In this document: in pieces, positions 62,372 to 64,000 of the stretch
Layout of the letters: each line of letters starts with the position of its first letter
Numbering within the stretch: position 1 is the stretch's first letter
Source: Paenibacillus dendritiformis
GTDB lineage: Bacteria > Bacillota > Bacilli > Paenibacillales > Paenibacillaceae
Direction: 5' to 3'
Assembly: GCF_945605565.1 (NCBI RefSeq)
Contig: NZ_OX216966.1
Location: 6,502,001 to 6,566,000, forward strand
Length of the DNA: 64,000 bases
Notes under the pieces: model-generated
Told to the model about the DNA's origin: nothing
The model's input: only the letters and a program-made list of their open reading frames with translations
Database searches by the model: none
Translations under genes and position numbers: made by a program

Positions 62372-64000
62372 GTGTACGCCACCTCCCTGCGTTCGGCAGA
62401 ATCGGTAAATTCCTGGTAGTACGACTGGGCGTACAGTCCCTTCATCTCCAACAATTGTTCATGAGTGCCCTTTTCAACAATATTCCCCTGTTCCATGACC
62501 CAAATTTCGTCGGCGTTTTGAATAGTAGAAAGCCGGTGGGCAATAACCATGGTCGTTCTATTCTTCATCAATACGCCCAGCGCTTCCTGAACCGCGCTTT
62601 CCGACTCCGGATCAAGAGCCGACGTTGGCTCGTCCAGCAGCAGAACGGGAGCATCCTTCAGAAAAGCCCGGGCCATTGCAATGCGCTGGCGCTGGCCGCC
62701 GGACAAAAAGCCTCCGCGCTCCCCGACATACGTCTGGTAGCCGCCCTCAAGCTGCATAATGAAGGAATGCGCCTGAGCGGCTTTGGCGGCTTCGATAATC
62801 TCGTCCATCGACGCTTCTTCCCGCCCGTAGCCGATATTTTCGGCAATCGTGCCGCTAAACAAATATGAGTCCTGGGTTACCACGGAAAAATGCGACCGAA
62901 GCTGCTCCGGATCGGCGCCGTGGATCAGGCTGCCGAACACGCGGATCTCACCCTGGTCCTCCGGAAGCGGATAAAAGCCGCATACAAGCTTAAACACCGT
63001 GCTCTTCCCTCCGCCGCTCGCTCCGACAAGCGCGATCGTCTTCCCTTCCGGCACCGAAAAGCTAACATTCCGCAGGATCGGGGAGCTCTCCTCATACCCG
63101 AAGGTTACCTTCTGAAACTCGATGGGGGCGGCGCTCGCCTTCGGAAGCGAACGGCCATTTTCCGTTTCGGTCGGCTGCTCGACGATTTCGGAGACCCTTC
63201 TGAGGGCACCGGCCATTTCGAACGTCCGCGTGATGAGCTCGGGAATATGCTCCAGCGGCTCCAGACACAGATTCAGCAAGTACAGGAAGGCGACCAGTTC
63301 CCCCGCGCCTAGCTGCCCTTGGTAGATCAAATAGCTTCCGTAACTGACGGCGAAAATGATCGGGCTGATCATCAGCGTGGAAAGCAACGGATTGACCCAG
63401 GCTTCCCGCTTTTTCACGGCCAGCTTTTTTTGGGCCGTCAACTGCAGCAGCACTTGGTAGGAGCGAGATAACATGCCGGATAGCAGGTAGCTTTTTACAA
63501 TAGGCATACCCCCGAGTGTATCCTGGAGGTTGACGTTCATTCGGCCCATGTTCGCCTGGGCTTCCTCCGTCAACCGTTCCAACTGCTTGCCGATCCATTG
63601 GGAAACCAGCAGCGCTAAGGGAAATAACAGCAGGCTGTACAGCATCAGCTCCCATTGGAGGCAGATCAAATAAGCGAAACAGCCAATGAACAATAGCGGA
63701 TGATAAAACCACTGGGCAAGGTCCCGAATCATAAACTGCTGGATGAGCTGCAGGTCGTTGTTGATCCGCGACAACACGTCGCCGGAATGCTGCTTTTCCA
63801 AATAGGAGACCGGGAGTTTGCCGATATGACGCATGACATGGTTGCGGATATCCTGCACCGCAGAGGCGCTGCTTCGCTCCACCCCGAAGCTCATGAAATA
63901 CTTCGCCGGCACACCGATCAAGATGACCGCAAAGACCGTGTACACGATTTGCAGAACGATTGGCCCCGCCCCCTTCTCGGCCTGGGTGGTCAACTGCTCG
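62368..64000 (-). CDS. pmxC: ABC exporter, PmxC-like (5' end outside window)
   Basis: The frame stays open to the right edge (codons for Glu and Gln precede the TTG at 63993), so the first membrane helix and true start lie outside. The visible 544 residues hold the later membrane helices and a full ATPase: Walker A GASGGGKST, Q-loop VVTQDSYLFSG, signature LSGGQRQRIAMARA, Walker B VLLLDEPTSALD and H-loop AHRLST. It is paralogous to the next gene, which it overlaps by four bases. It should be preceded by pmxA and pmxB, if the order follows known clusters. Confidence 0.82.
   Translation of the reverse strand, partial: EQLTTQAEKGAGPIVLQIVYTVFAVILIGVPAKYFMSFGVERSSASAVQDIRNHVMRHIGKLPVSYLEKQHSGDVLSRINNDLQLIQQFMIRDLAQWFYHPLLFIGCFAYLICLQWELMLYSLLLFPLALLVSQWIGKQLERLTEEAQANMGRMNVNLQDTLGGMPIVKSYLLSGMLSRSYQVLLQLTAQKKLAVKKREAWVNPLLSTLMISPIIFAVSYGSYLIYQGQLGAGELVAFLYLLNLCLEPLEHIPELITRTFEMAGALRRVSEIVEQPTETENGRSLPKASAAPIEFQKVTFGYEESSPILRNVSFSVPEGKTIALVGASGGGKSTVFKLVCGFYPLPEDQGEIRVFGSLIHGADPEQLRSHFSVVTQDSYLFSGTIAENIGYGREEASMDEIIEAAKAAQAHSFIMQLEGGYQTYVGERGGFLSGGQRQRIAMARAFLKDAPVLLLDEPTSALDPESESAVQEALGVLMKNRTTMVIAHRLSTIQNADEIWVMEQGNIVEKGTHEQLLEMKGLYAQSYYQEFTDSAERREVAYT

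Noticed and set aside
62368..63993. TTG at 63993 as start of the PmxC-like exporter
   Set aside because: The frame is open to the window edge and the first membrane helix is missing, so the gene continues outside.

Overview
The window reads as chromosome of a Gram-positive endospore former, most likely a Paenibacillus. This rests on the polymyxin-type NRPS, a SpoIIM-family protein, frequent GTG/TTG starts behind strong purine-rich ribosome binding sites, and factor-independent terminators. The right third is visibly GC-rich and parts of the middle (about 23-38 kb) are AT-richer. Placing it among the higher-GC polymyxin producers is inference; no rRNA or marker gene is present.

Left part (1-22 kb): mostly housekeeping or accessory genes in short transcription units. 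They include a partial GNAT, a HAD phosphatase, an EamA transporter, a YjbR protein, a TetR/glycosyltransferase operon with a twin perfect operator, a secreted metallophosphoesterase, a 1.4 kb gene-free block of degenerate repeats, an esterase, small unknown proteins, a frameshifted RCC1 protein, an HD-GYP protein, a DUF523 protein, a TetR divergent from a heme O synthase, a deacetylase/YkoP-like pair, an ABC-2 permease with a 57-residue membrane protein, and a TetR/P-type ATPase operon.

Middle (22-41.7 kb): a formate/nitrite transporter; a BcrA-type ABC transporter plus DUF4097 lipoprotein divergent from its two-component system; a tRNA-Lys(CTT); a SpoIIM/DUF95 protein next to a 55-residue hydrophobic peptide that resembles the start of circular bacteriocins; a bacterial-Ig-like protein; an NADH oxidase whose promoter holds two TGTGA-N6-TCACA operators; a MacB-type ABC transporter with a two-component system sharing TTAGAT direct-repeat operators; a truncated Rrf2 regulator whose operator recurs before a metallo-beta-lactamase-fold lipoprotein; a leaderless MerR gene; and IS3 and IS4 remnants.

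Right part (41.8-64 kb): one minus-strand operon of two ABC exporters (pmxC-like, cut by the window edge, and pmxD-like) followed by a 6271-residue NRPS. Its domain order is C-A-T / C-A-T / C-A-T-E / C-A-T / C-A-T / C. Adenylation pocket residues read Dab-Thr-Dab(D)-Dab-Dab, which is the first half of polymyxin, and the gene order matches pmxC-pmxD-pmxE of known polymyxin clusters. The partners for modules 6-10 (pmxA, pmxB) should lie just beyond the right edge. The NRPS ends in an orphan C domain expected to meet module 6 there. IS4 debris directly after the pmxE terminator probably marks one border of the cluster.
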